Shown here one piece after another: positions 34,413 to 42,280 of a stretch of DNA of 64,000 nt. Numbering within the stretch: the first letter of the stretch is position 1; every line of letters begins with the position of its first letter. The notes below the pieces were generated by a model. It ran no database searches. It was not told the origin of the DNA and saw only the letters and a list, made by a program, of their open reading frames with translations. The DNA is from Streptomyces sp. MST-110588 (GTDB lineage Bacteria > Actinomycetota > Actinomycetes > Streptomycetales > Streptomycetaceae). Position numbers and translations under genes: made by a program. Location of the stretch: NCBI RefSeq assembly GCF_022695595.1, contig NZ_CP074380.1, positions 4,042,001 through 4,106,000 of the forward strand, written 5' to 3'.

Positions 34413-35169
34413 CCGTCTACTTCATCGGGGCGGGCCCCGGCGCCGCCGACCTGATCACGGTGCGCGGCGCCCGCACCCTGGCCGCCTGCGAGGTGTGCCT
34501 GTACGCGGGCAGCCTGGTCCCCGCGACCTGCTCGCCGAATGCCCGCCCGGCGCCCGCCTGGTCGACACCGCCCACCTCAACCTCGACCAGATCACCGAGG
34601 AACTGGTCCGGGCCCACGAGCAGGGCAAGGACGTGGCCCGGCTGCACTCCGGCGACCCTTCCGTCTTCAGCGCCGTCGCCGAACAGATGCGCCGCCTGGA
34701 CGCGGCGGGCATCCCGTACGAGACCGTCCCCGGCGTACCGGCCTTCGCCGCCGCCGCGGCGGCCCTGGGCCGCGAACTGACCGTCCCCACCGTCGGCCAG
34801 ACCGTCATCCTCACCCGCATCGCCCAGCAGGCCACCCCCATGCCGCCCGGCGAGGACCTGGCCACCCTGGGCCGCAGCGGCGCCCTGCTGGTCCTCCACC
34901 TCGCCGTCCGCTACGCCGACCGCGTCGTCACCGAACTCCTGCCCCACTACGGCCCGGACTGCCCGGCCGCCGTCGTCGCCATGGCCTCCCGCCCCGACGA
35001 ACTCGTCCTGCGCGGCACCCTCGCCGACATCGCCGGCCAGGTGAAGTCCGCCGGTATCACCCGCACCGCCGTCATCCTCGTGGGCCGCACCCTCGCCGCC
35101 GCCCAGTTCCCCGACAGCCACCTGTACTCCACCATCCGCGAACGCCCGCACCCGCCGTGCGGCGGCTGA
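34409..35169 (+). pseudogene. cobM: Precorrin-4 C11-methyltransferase CobM, frameshifted
   Basis: The ATG at 34409 overlaps the cobL stop and begins [20 protein letters not shown], a CobM/CbiF start. At the C run 34519-34522 the reading leaves frame. The rest continues one frame away as [36 protein letters not shown] and [19 protein letters not shown] to the stop at 35169. Restoring one C would give [14 protein letters not shown] and an ordinary protein of about 254 residues. It is either a sequencing error in a homopolymer or a real lesion. C-11 methylation of precorrin-4 is required for the ring contraction path, and neighbouring cob genes are intact, which favours an error. Confidence 0.85.
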
Positions 35170-35258
35170 CGCGACCGTCAGGGGACGAGCCGACAGCTCG
35201 AACGGGGCCGGCCGCACCCGCCGAAGCCGGCTGATCCAGGCCGGATAGCGTGGCGGGC

Positions 35259-35819
35259 ATGACAACGGAGGAAGCAGGGTCACCAGTTGCTGCTGGGGTG
35301 CTCTGTCCTGGCTGTGGTGGCCACGAGGTGCCCACCGTCACGGCGGCGCGCGTCAGCAAGGGGGCCGTACGCAAGAACCTGGCGAGCCGGCTGGAGAAGG
35401 GGCCGGACAAGACCGGCGACGGCTGTCTGCACTTCATCGAGGGCATGGTCATGACCGCCGCCGCGATCGCCTTCGCCGTCTGGGGGAAGGGCGAGGGCAA
35501 GCCGCTGTATCTGTACGGCGGCGCGGCACTGGCGGTGCTGTGCTTCTTCGGCACGATCGCCGTCGTACGCGGCGAGAAACGGGAGAAGGAAGCCGCGGCG
35601 GCGGGCGAGCCGCGGGCCGACGAGCTCTACCGGCCGGCGCGGTACTGCCATGGCTGCGACCGGGTGTTCTGCCCCGACGGCACGCCGTGGCAGGGCCTGC
35701 TGACCCCGGAACAGTTCAAGAAAATGGTGTGGACCGAGGCCGGCTACGCCTCCCACCTCGGCAGCTCCGACAAGGCGAAGACGGCCGAGGTGCCGCCGTG
35801 GACGCTGCCGGGCCGGTGA
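35259..35819 (+). CDS. Zinc-ribbon membrane protein, unknown function
   Basis: A 186-residue protein. An N-terminal CPGCGG and a later YCHGCDRVFCPDG form cysteine pairs typical of zinc ribbons. They flank two hydrophobic helices (about 65-83 and 88-107). A charged linker KREKEAAAAGE follows. I start at ATG 35259; a GTG three codons upstream is equally possible, and neither has a strong ribosome binding site. It looks like the zinc-ribbon plus transmembrane proteins frequent in Streptomyces. It sits alone between cobM and cbiD, and no link to cobalamin is evident. Confidence 0.75.
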   Translation: MTTEEAGSPVAAGVLCPGCGGHEVPTVTAARVSKGAVRKNLASRLEKGPDKTGDGCLHFIEGMVMTAAAIAFAVWGKGEGKPLYLYGGAALAVLCFFGTIAVVRGEKREKEAAAAGEPRADELYRPARYCHGCDRVFCPDGTPWQGLLTPEQFKKMVWTEAGYASHLGSSDKAKTAEVPPWTLPGR

Positions 35820-35864
35820 GCCGGTGAGCCGGCCGGCGAGCGGCTGCGGACGCTGCTCGCCGGA

Positions 35865-37106
35865 TCACCGCCCCGCCGGCCCCAGGGCGTCCGCGCGGCC
35901 CACGATCGTGCCCGCGCGGTCGATGCAGATGATGTCGACCGCGACCGGGGCACCGCGCAGGACGCCCAGGGCCTCGGTACGGGCGGCGGTGGCGACCAGG
36001 TCGCCGAGGGGGACACCGGCGGCGGTGCAGAGCTGGAGGGCGGCCAGGCCCGTGTTGGCCTCGGTGACCGCCTTCGCCAGGGACTCCTCCGCGCCGCCGC
36101 GCCGGGCCAGTTCCGCCAGGAAGCCCTTGTCGACCTGTGAGCGGGAGGAGTGCAGGTCCAGGTGGCCGGCGGCCAGTTTGGAGAGCTTGGCGAAGCCGCC
36201 GCAGACGGTCAGGCGGGGTACGGGGTGGCGGCGGATGTACTTCAGTACGGCGCCCGCGAAGTCGCCCATGTCCAGCAGCGCGTCCTCCGGCAGGCCGTGC
36301 ACCGCGACCGCGGTCTTCTCGGACGTGGCACCCGTACAGCCCGCGACGTGCGTACGGCCCGCCGCGCGCGCCACGTCCACGCCGCGCCGGATCGAGTCGA
36401 TCCACGCCGAGCAGGAGTACGGCACGACGATGCCGGTCGTCCCGAGGATCGACAGCCCGCCGAGGATGCCCAGGCGCGGGTTCCACGTGCTGCGGGCGAT
36501 CTCCTCGCCGTGGTCGACGGAGAGGGTGATCTCCACGTCACCGCTGCCGCCGTGCCGGGCGGCGACCAGCGCGATGTGCTCGCGCATCATCTGACGCGGT
36601 ACGGGGTTGACGGCCGGCTCGCCGACATCCAGCGGCAGGCCGGGCCGGGTGACCGTACCGACGCCGGGCCCGGCGCGGAAGACCACGCCGGAGCCGGCCG
36701 GCAGCGTCCGTACGGTGGCGCGGATGATCGCGCCGTGGGTCACGTCGGGGTCGTCGCCGGCGTCCTTGACGACCGCGGCCATGGCGGAGCGGTCCGGGGC
36801 CTGACCTTGGTCCGGCACCGATCCCGGTCCCGTCCCCGTCCCCGGTCCCAACTCCAGCGACTCGTCGGCGAGGGCGAAGGCCGGGGTCTGTCCCTTCGGC
36901 AGGGTGATCGTCACCGGGTCCGGGAACTCGCCGGTCAGCAGGGCCGTGTACGCGGCGGTGGTGGCCGCCGTCGCACAGGCCCCGGTCGTCCACCCGTGCC
37001 GCAGCCCGGTGTGCGCGAGCTGCGCGCTGCGCCCTCCGGCTGCTGCCCCGGCCCCCGTACCGCCGCCGGCGCCCGTTCCCGTACTGTTCGTGTCCGTCTC
37101 AGCCAT
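35865..37106 (-). CDS. cbiD: Cobalt-precorrin-5B C1-methyltransferase CbiD
   Basis: A 413-residue CbiD. Typical signatures are LRHGWTTGACATAATTAAY near 36, LPKGQTPAF, the phosphate-loop-like LGILGGLSILGTTGIV near 226 and YIRRHPVPRLTVCGGFAKLS. It methylates C-1 of the corrin ring using SAM. The N-terminal 30 residues are a Thr/Gly/Ala repeat. Its ATG lies only 17 bases from the divergent cobK ATG. CbiD belongs to the anaerobic scheme but here replaces the aerobic CobF, as in several actinobacteria that otherwise use aerobic-type enzymes. Confidence 0.92.
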   Translation of the reverse strand: MAETDTNSTGTGAGGGTGAGAAAGGRSAQLAHTGLRHGWTTGACATAATTAAYTALLTGEFPDPVTITLPKGQTPAFALADESLELGPGTGTGPGSVPDQGQAPDRSAMAAVVKDAGDDPDVTHGAIIRATVRTLPAGSGVVFRAGPGVGTVTRPGLPLDVGEPAVNPVPRQMMREHIALVAARHGGSGDVEITLSVDHGEEIARSTWNPRLGILGGLSILGTTGIVVPYSCSAWIDSIRRGVDVARAAGRTHVAGCTGATSEKTAVAVHGLPEDALLDMGDFAGAVLKYIRRHPVPRLTVCGGFAKLSKLAAGHLDLHSSRSQVDKGFLAELARRGGAEESLAKAVTEANTGLAALQLCTAAGVPLGDLVATAARTEALGVLRGAPVAVDIICIDRAGTIVGRADALGPAGR

Positions 37107-37123
37107 GAAGGAACCCGTAACCG

Positions 37124-37906
37124 ATGAGCCCGCGCCCGCACGTGCTGATCCTCGGCGGCACCACGGAAGCCCGCCGCCTCGCCGCCGCCCTGACCGCAGA
37201 CCGGCCGTCCGCGCCGCACCCCGGGCCGCCGCTGCGCGTCACCAGCTCGCTGGCCGGCCGGGTCGCCGAGCCGCGGCTGCCCGCCGGAGACGTACGCATC
37301 GGAGGCTTCGGAGGCCCCGAGGGCCTCGCCCGCTGGCTGCGCGAGCACGCGGTGGACGCGCTCATCGACGCCACCCATCCTTTCGCCGGCACGATCAGTT
37401 TCCACGCGGCGCAGGCCGCCGCCACCGCCCATGTTCCCCTGCTCGCCCTCCGTCGGCCCGGGTGGGTACCGGAGCCCGGCGACGACTGGCACCCGGTCGG
37501 CTCACTCGACGAGGCCGCGGCGGCCCTCCCCGCACTCGGCGAACGCGTCTTCCTGACCACCGGCCGCCTGGGCCTGTCCGCCTTCGCCCACGCCGGCCTG
37601 GCCGCCCTCTGGTTCCTCGTACGCTCCGTGGACGCCCCCGAGCCGCCGCACCCGGCCCGTATGGAGGTGCTGCTCGACCGTGGCCCCTTCACCCTCGACG
37701 GCGAACGCGACCTGCTGCGCCGCCACCGCGTCGACGTCCTGGTGACCAAGGACAGCGGCGGCGCGGCGACCGCCCCCAAGCTCACCGCCGCCCGCGAGGC
37801 CGGCATCCCGGTCGTCGTCGTCCGCCGCCCGCCCACCCCGGCGGGCGTTCCGGTGGCCACGACGTGGGAGGCGGCGGCCACGTGGGTACGGGACACGGCC
37901 GGCTGA
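37124..37906 (+). CDS. cobK: Precorrin-6A reductase CobK
   Basis: A 260-residue CobK/CbiJ. It starts MSPRPHVLILGGTTEARRLA (nucleotide-binding loop), has VDALIDATHPFAGTISFHA near 80-100, RVFLTTGRLGL near 142, and LVTKDSGGAATAPKLTAARE near 205. It uses NADPH to reduce the macrocycle before CobL acts. AAGGAA, nine bases upstream, serves as ribosome binding site and lies inside the 17-base gap to divergent cbiD. Its promoter must therefore overlap cbiD coding sequence. Confidence 0.92.
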   Translation: MSPRPHVLILGGTTEARRLAAALTADRPSAPHPGPPLRVTSSLAGRVAEPRLPAGDVRIGGFGGPEGLARWLREHAVDALIDATHPFAGTISFHAAQAAATAHVPLLALRRPGWVPEPGDDWHPVGSLDEAAAALPALGERVFLTTGRLGLSAFAHAGLAALWFLVRSVDAPEPPHPARMEVLLDRGPFTLDGERDLLRRHRVDVLVTKDSGGAATAPKLTAAREAGIPVVVVRRPPTPAGVPVATTWEAAATWVRDTAG

Positions 37907-37938
37907 CCGCGCCGGCCCCTCGACCGCCCCCTCGGCCT

Positions 37939-38079
37939 TCAGAACGGGCGGTTGACGCTCAGCCGATTGGCCTCCCGCACCTTCGCCGCGAGCTCCTCGC
38001 GCCGCCGCGCTTCCTCATCCGTACGCTCCTGGCCGGCCGCCCCCTCCGGCTCCTCGGGCCGGTCCTCCTCCTCGCTCAC
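37939..38079 (-). CDS. Small charged protein (46 aa), paralogue of 30124-30255
   Basis: A 46-residue ORF with a GTG start at 38079 that overlaps the upstream stop (GTGA). It starts MSEEEDRPEEPEGAAGQ and its core RREELAAKVREANRLS is nearly identical to part of the 43-residue ORF at 30124-30255. It is acidic in the first half and basic-amphipathic in the second, and helical. The function is unknown. Coupling to the preceding 35-residue gene and recurrence of the motif support it as a real gene. Confidence 0.65.
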   Translation of the reverse strand: MSEEEDRPEEPEGAAGQERTDEEARRREELAAKVREANRLSVNRPF

Positions 38080-38183
38080 GCGTGACACCCGCGCAACACC
38101 GCCGCGAGCCGCCGCAATTCATCACACGCCGCCTCGGCGTCCCAGATCTTCTTCGATGCCACGCTCTGCTCCCTCGACGTCAT
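38076..38183 (-). CDS. Small protein (35 aa) coupled to the next small gene
   Basis: A 35-residue ORF from ATG 38183 with AGAGGGA eight bases upstream. It reads MTSREQSVASKKIWDAEAAC and ends LRRLAAVLRGCHA. It contains two cysteines, is amphipathic helical, and has no signal peptide. The stop overlaps the GTG of the next gene. The two form a tiny operon preceded by the dyad at 38229-38267. Function unknown. Confidence 0.55.
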   Translation of the reverse strand: MTSREQSVASKKIWDAEAACDELRRLAAVLRGCHA

Positions 38184-38228
38184 CGCTCGTGTCCCTCTTT
38201 CCCGTCTTTCCCGAACCAACCCACAACT

Positions 38229-38267
38229 ACCTTGAGTAGTCTTAGAGTTACCCTCCGGCGTCAAGGT
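38229..38267 (-). promoter_or_regulatory. Dyad-containing promoter candidate of the small gene pair
   Basis: ACCTTGA (38229-38235) and TCAAGGT (38261-38267) are inverted repeats 25 bases apart. Read on the minus strand, TTGACG lies 20 bases from TACTCA, a long spacer of the kind used by MerR-type activators. It is 46 bases upstream of the 35-aa gene start. A speculative call based on spacing only. Confidence 0.35.
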
Positions 38268-38438
38268 GTAGCGGTGGAGGTGACTCGAACTGCGTGGAGT
38301 CCGCCGGCAATGTGCCCGGCAGGATCCCGTAGGGGACAGCAAGGACCCGTACGGTCCCGTTGTGGTGTTTCCGGCCGTCGGGTGGGCGGAGTTCACAGCT
38401 GTGGTGAGGGGGAGCTGCTGACCGGCTCCTCCGGGTGA

Positions 38439-38476
38439 AAAGGCGGCTCCTCCAGGGGAGTTGAGGAGCCGCCTTT
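38439..38476. terminator. Strong bidirectional-type hairpin after cobIJ
   Basis: AAAGGCGGCTCCTC (38439-38452) pairs perfectly with GAGGAGCCGCCTTT (38463-38476) around a 10-base loop, with A and T ends on both strands. It lies 15 bases past the cobIJ stop at 38491 and ends the cobG-cobH-cobIJ transcript. Confidence 0.85.
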
Positions 38477-38490
38477 CCGTGCGGCGTCGG

Positions 38491-40008
38491 CTACTTCTCC
38501 GGGTAGCGGCGGGGTGTCCAGACGGTCGGCCGGCCGGCGGGGTCCGGGCCGCGGCGTACGGACCGGGTCTGGGAGGAGCCGATCAGCAGGATCGTGCGCA
38601 TGTCGACCTCGGAGGGGTCCAGGTCCGCGAGGCGGACGGTGCGTACGGATTCCTGCGGGCCGCCGACGTCGCGGGCCAGGACGACCGGGGTGTCGGGGGC
38701 CCGGTGGTCCAGGAGGAGGTCGCGGGCCTTGCCCACCTGCCACGTACGGCTGCGGGAGCCGGGGTTGTACAGGGCCAGGGCCAGATCGGCGCAGGCGGCG
38801 GCGCGCAGGCGTTCCGCGATGACGTCCCAGGGCTTGAGGCGGTCGGAGAGGGAGATGACCGCGTAGTCGTGGCCGAGGGGCGCGCCGGCCCGGGCCGCGG
38901 CGGCGTTGGCGGCGGTGACGCCGGGCAGGACGCGTACGGGAACGTCCCGGTACGTGTCCTGGGCGGCGACCTCCAGGACGGCGGTGGCCATGGCGAAGAC
39001 GCCGGGGTCGCCGCCGGAGACCACGGCCACCCGACGGCCGCGCCGGGCCAGGTCCAGGGCCAGTTCGGCGCGTTCGGACTCGACCTTGTTGTCGGAGGCG
39101 TGGCGTGCCTGGCCGGGGCGTACGGGAACGCGGTCGAGGTAGGTGGTGTAGCCGACCAGATCGGTGGCGCGGGCCAGAGCGCCGCGGGATTCCGGGGTGA
39201 GCCAGAGCGGACCGGCCGGGCCGGTGCCCACGACGACGACCTCGCCGTGCGCGGGCGCGGGCGGCGGGGTGGCGATGCGGCTGGGGACCACGGCGACCGA
39301 GAAGTACGGGACGGAGTCGGGGGAGACCTCCGCGAGCGGCGCGGTGCGCTCACCGGCCATGGTGGCGCGTTCGACGTAGTGGGCCTCGGGCAGCCGCCCG
39401 GAGGTCTCCAGCGCCTGCCGTACGGCCGGGTAGGTACGGCCGAGCTTCATGACGACGGCGGCGTCGGTGGCGGCCAGCCGGGCCGTCAGCTCCTCCTGGG
39501 GGAGGGTGCCGGGCAGGATCGTCAGCACCTCGTCCGCCTCGACCAGCGGCTTGCCCAGGCGGGCCGCGGCGGCGCTGACCGAGGTGACGCCGGGGACGAC
39601 CTCGGTCTCGTAGCGGTCGGCCAGACGCTGGTGCATGTGCTGGTAGGAGCCGTAGAACAGCGGGTCGCCCTCGGCGAGTACGGCGACGGTGCGCCCCGCG
39701 TCCAGGTGCGCGGCGAGCCGGGCCGCCGCCTGTTCGTAGAACTCCTCCAGCGCGCCCCGGTAGCCGCCGGGGTGGTCGGTGGTCTCGGTGGTGACCGGGT
39801 AGACCAGCGCCTCCTCGATGTGGTCGGGGCGGATGTGCCGCTCGGCGATGGAGCGGGCGATCGAGCGTCCGTGCCGGGCGCTGTGGTACGCCACGACATC
39901 GGCCGCGGCGATGACCTCCACGGCCCGCAGGGTCATCAGGGACGGGTCGCCGGGGCCCAGCCCCACCCCGTACAGGCGGCCGGCGGGCCGCTGCTGCTGC
40001 GCGCTCAC
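38491..40008 (-). CDS. cobIJ: CobIJ fusion: precorrin-2 C20- and precorrin-3B C17-methyltransferase
   Basis: A 505-residue bifunctional enzyme with two tetrapyrrole methylase domains. CobI (about 10-245) has [20 protein letters not shown] and [19 protein letters not shown]. CobJ (about 255-485) has [35 protein letters not shown] and [19 protein letters not shown]. It adds the C-20 methyl group and then performs the C-17 methylation with ring contraction. Such fusions are common in actinobacteria. The GTG at 40008 overlaps the cobH stop (GTGA). Confidence 0.92.
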   Translation of the reverse strand: MSAQQQRPAGRLYGVGLGPGDPSLMTLRAVEVIAAADVVAYHSARHGRSIARSIAERHIRPDHIEEALVYPVTTETTDHPGGYRGALEEFYEQAAARLAAHLDAGRTVAVLAEGDPLFYGSYQHMHQRLADRYETEVVPGVTSVSAAAARLGKPLVEADEVLTILPGTLPQEELTARLAATDAAVVMKLGRTYPAVRQALETSGRLPEAHYVERATMAGERTAPLAEVSPDSVPYFSVAVVPSRIATPPPAPAHGEVVVVGTGPAGPLWLTPESRGALARATDLVGYTTYLDRVPVRPGQARHASDNKVESERAELALDLARRGRRVAVVSGGDPGVFAMATAVLEVAAQDTYRDVPVRVLPGVTAANAAAARAGAPLGHDYAVISLSDRLKPWDVIAERLRAAACADLALALYNPGSRSRTWQVGKARDLLLDHRAPDTPVVLARDVGGPQESVRTVRLADLDPSEVDMRTILLIGSSQTRSVRRGPDPAGRPTVWTPRRYPEK

Positions 40009-40661
40009 TCTTCCTCGCTCGCTATCGCGTTGATCGCGGCGGCGGCCATGGCGCTGCCGCCGCGCCGTCCGCGTATCACCAGGTGCTCAAGGCCCAGTGC
40101 GGGCCCGTGTTCGGCCAGCGCGTCCTTGGACTCGGCGGCGCCGATGAAGCCCACCGGTACGCCGATGACCGCGGCCGGACGCGGCGCGCCCTGCGCGATC
40201 ATCTCCAGGAGGCGGAACAGGGCGGTGGGCGCGTTGCCGACGGCCACCACCGCGCCTTCCATACGGTCGCGCCACAGCTCCAGGGCGGCGGCGCTGCGCG
40301 TGGTCCCCATCCGGGCGGCCAGCGCGGGCACCGACGGGTCGGCGAGGGTGCACAGGACGTCGTTGCCGGCGGGCAGCCGCTTGCGGGTGACGCCGCTGGC
40401 GACCATGTTCGCGTCGCACAGGATCGGCGCGCCGGCCCGCAGCGCCTTGCGGGCGCGGGCCACCACCTCGGGGGAGTAGGCCAGGTCGCGTACGAGGTCG
40501 GTCATCCCGCAGGCGTGGATCATCCGGACCGCTACCCGGCTGACGTCGTCGGGCAGACCCGCGAGGTCGGCCTCGGCGCGGATGGTGGCAAAGGACTGGC
40601 GGTAGATCGCCGCCCCGTCCTTCTCGTAGTCGAACACTGTGCCCTCGTTGCCTTCGTTCAT
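40005..40661 (-). CDS. cobH: Precorrin-8X methylmutase CobH
   Basis: A 218-residue CobH/CbiC from ATG 40661. It has [19 protein letters not shown] near 18, [16 protein letters not shown] [11 protein letters not shown] with the catalytic His near 48, and [20 protein letters not shown]. It also has [19 protein letters not shown] and the end [16 protein letters not shown]. It moves the methyl group from C-11 to C-12 to form hydrogenobyrinate. It is coupled on both sides: ATGA overlap with cobG and GTGA with cobIJ. Confidence 0.93.
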   Translation of the reverse strand: MNEGNEGTVFDYEKDGAAIYRQSFATIRAEADLAGLPDDVSRVAVRMIHACGMTDLVRDLAYSPEVVARARKALRAGAPILCDANMVASGVTRKRLPAGNDVLCTLADPSVPALAARMGTTRSAAALELWRDRMEGAVVAVGNAPTALFRLLEMIAQGAPRPAAVIGVPVGFIGAAESKDALAEHGPALGLEHLVIRGRRGGSAMAAAAINAIASEEE

Positions 40662-42049
40662 GTTGTCGCGCGGGTCGAAGCGCGGGTCGCTGCGCGTGCC
40701 GTTGTCACGGCATCGGCGAGTTCTGCGGGAGTGGTGGGGGTGGTGGGGCCGGTGGTCACCGGGTCGTCGAGTCCTCGTACGGACACCCGGTAGCCGTCGC
40801 CGGTGGCCAGGACGTCGACCCACTGCCCGTGAGGGTGGCCGCAGCGGCGTTCGCACCCCGACCAGTACACCGGGAGCCCGCCGCCCTCCGTACGGGCCGC
40901 CGCCGCGTCGGCCCGTACGTCGGACCGGGACTTGGCGCACCCGGGGCGGCCCGTGCAGGCACCCACCCCGTACCAGGGGGACGCCGGATCGGTGACCAGT
41001 CCGGCCGAGGCCAGCTCCCGCAGCCGTGGGGCGGCGTCCTCGCGCGACAGCCCGGGAAGGACCACGCCGCGCCAGGGTGTCACACGCAGTTCGCCGGACC
41101 CGTGCCGGGCGGCGGTCGCGGCCAGCAGCCGTGCCTGCGCGGCCGTCAGCCGGCCGAGGGGGGCCAGGACGGACAGGGCGGCGGTGCGGTGGCGGCTGTC
41201 CGGGCCGTCGGGGGCCTCGATGATGCCGGGGGCCGGGCCGCCGGGCGGGGGCGTGGGCCGTACGCCGCGTGCGCCCAAGGCCGCGTCGATCCCGTTCGCG
41301 GTCAAGCCGGCCGCCACCGTACGTGCGCTCAGCGCATGCTCCGCGGGCAGTTCGCGCACCCGCCACGCGCCGGTTCCGCTGTCCCATACGGCCTTGAGGA
41401 AGGCGAGGGCGGTGTGCAGGGCGGCCCGTGGCGCATCCGCGCCCGCCACCCGTACGACCTGGTGGTCCGCGTCCGCGCTCCCGGCCCACAGCTCCGCGCT
41501 CCCGGCCCCCGCTGCGACCAAGGTCACATCGGCGCCGAGCGCGGCCACATCGCCCCGCCCGTCGTCCAGCGCGAACAGGAAGCGCCCGGACAGTGCCGCG
41601 GCCTTCGGGGTCGCGCACAGAAGGGTGTCCAGCTCACGCGCCCATACGTGGACGTCCGCCGAGCCCCGCCCGTCCAGTCCGGCCAGCGGCGAGACCAGGA
41701 CATTGCGGACCCGCTCGTGCTGCTCCGAGGGCAGCAGGCCGGCGCCCCGCAGCAGTTCCGCCAGTTCGCTGCCGCAGCCGTCGCCGAGTCCGCGCAGCTC
41801 CACGTTGCCCCGGGAGGTGATCGACAGCCGGGCGTCACCGAGCCGGTCCGCGGCATCGGCCAGCACCGCGACCTGACACGCCGTCAGCATGCCGCCCGGC
41901 AGCCGGAGTCGGGCCAGGAAGCCGTCGTCCGCCGGATGCAGCCGCAGCGCGCCGGGGCAGGCGTCACCCCGGTCGCGAATGACCGTTTCGTCCCGCGGTG
42001 CGGGCGCTTGTTCGGACAGCGGAGGGCGGGGGGACATGGCGGCGAGCAT
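40658..42049 (-). CDS. cobG: Precorrin-3B synthase CobG
   Basis: A 463-residue sirohaem/4Fe-4S protein of the nitrite/sulfite reductase fold. It has two ferredoxin-like halves ([20 protein letters not shown] and [29 protein letters not shown]). The cluster cysteines are in [17 protein letters not shown] and [10 protein letters not shown]. CobG is the oxygen-dependent hydroxylase/lactonase of the aerobic pathway. I choose ATG 42049, with GGGGA upstream; ATG 42037 is an alternative without a good site. It heads the minus-strand cobG-cobH-cobIJ operon and diverges from the cobN riboswitch region. Confidence 0.9.
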   Translation of the reverse strand: MLAAMSPRPPLSEQAPAPRDETVIRDRGDACPGALRLHPADDGFLARLRLPGGMLTACQVAVLADAADRLGDARLSITSRGNVELRGLGDGCGSELAELLRGAGLLPSEQHERVRNVLVSPLAGLDGRGSADVHVWARELDTLLCATPKAAALSGRFLFALDDGRGDVAALGADVTLVAAGAGSAELWAGSADADHQVVRVAGADAPRAALHTALAFLKAVWDSGTGAWRVRELPAEHALSARTVAAGLTANGIDAALGARGVRPTPPPGGPAPGIIEAPDGPDSRHRTAALSVLAPLGRLTAAQARLLAATAARHGSGELRVTPWRGVVLPGLSREDAAPRLRELASAGLVTDPASPWYGVGACTGRPGCAKSRSDVRADAAAARTEGGGLPVYWSGCERRCGHPHGQWVDVLATGDGYRVSVRGLDDPVTTGPTTPTTPAELADAVTTARAATRASTRATT

Positions 42050-42099
42050 ACCGACGTCCCCGCAGGGTGGACCGCCCCGTACCGGACCGGCAGCCCTTA

Positions 42100-42236
42100 C
42101 TATGCAGGTCGGTGGGTCACACGGCCCGCCGGACGCCGCTGACGGCGCCAAGGGAGGAAGCCCGGTGAGAATCCGGCGCGGTCCCGCCACTGTGAACCCG
42201 GCCACCCCCGGGTGAGCCAGGAACTCCCGCCGTCTC
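42100..42236 (+). promoter_or_regulatory. Cobalamin riboswitch upstream of cobN
   Basis: The conserved B12-riboswitch core is visible: GGGAGGAAGCCCGGTGAGAA followed by TCCGGCGCGGTCCCGCCACTG (42152-42193), then the B12 box AGCCAGGAAC at 42215-42224. It ends about 45 bases before the cobN ATG, near its ribosome binding site. Adenosylcobalamin binding should therefore block cobN translation or extension. The exact ends are estimated. Its promoter must lie between here and the divergent cobG start. Confidence 0.93.
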
Positions 42237-42280
42237 TTTCACCGCCCGGGGCGCGGACCCCGAGGAAGGGCCCACGCCGC

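Noticed and set aside
38082-38438. Plus-strand 118-codon frame opposite the small gene pair
   Set aside because: It crosses the dyad and the terminator region, lacks a ribosome binding site and has no family features.
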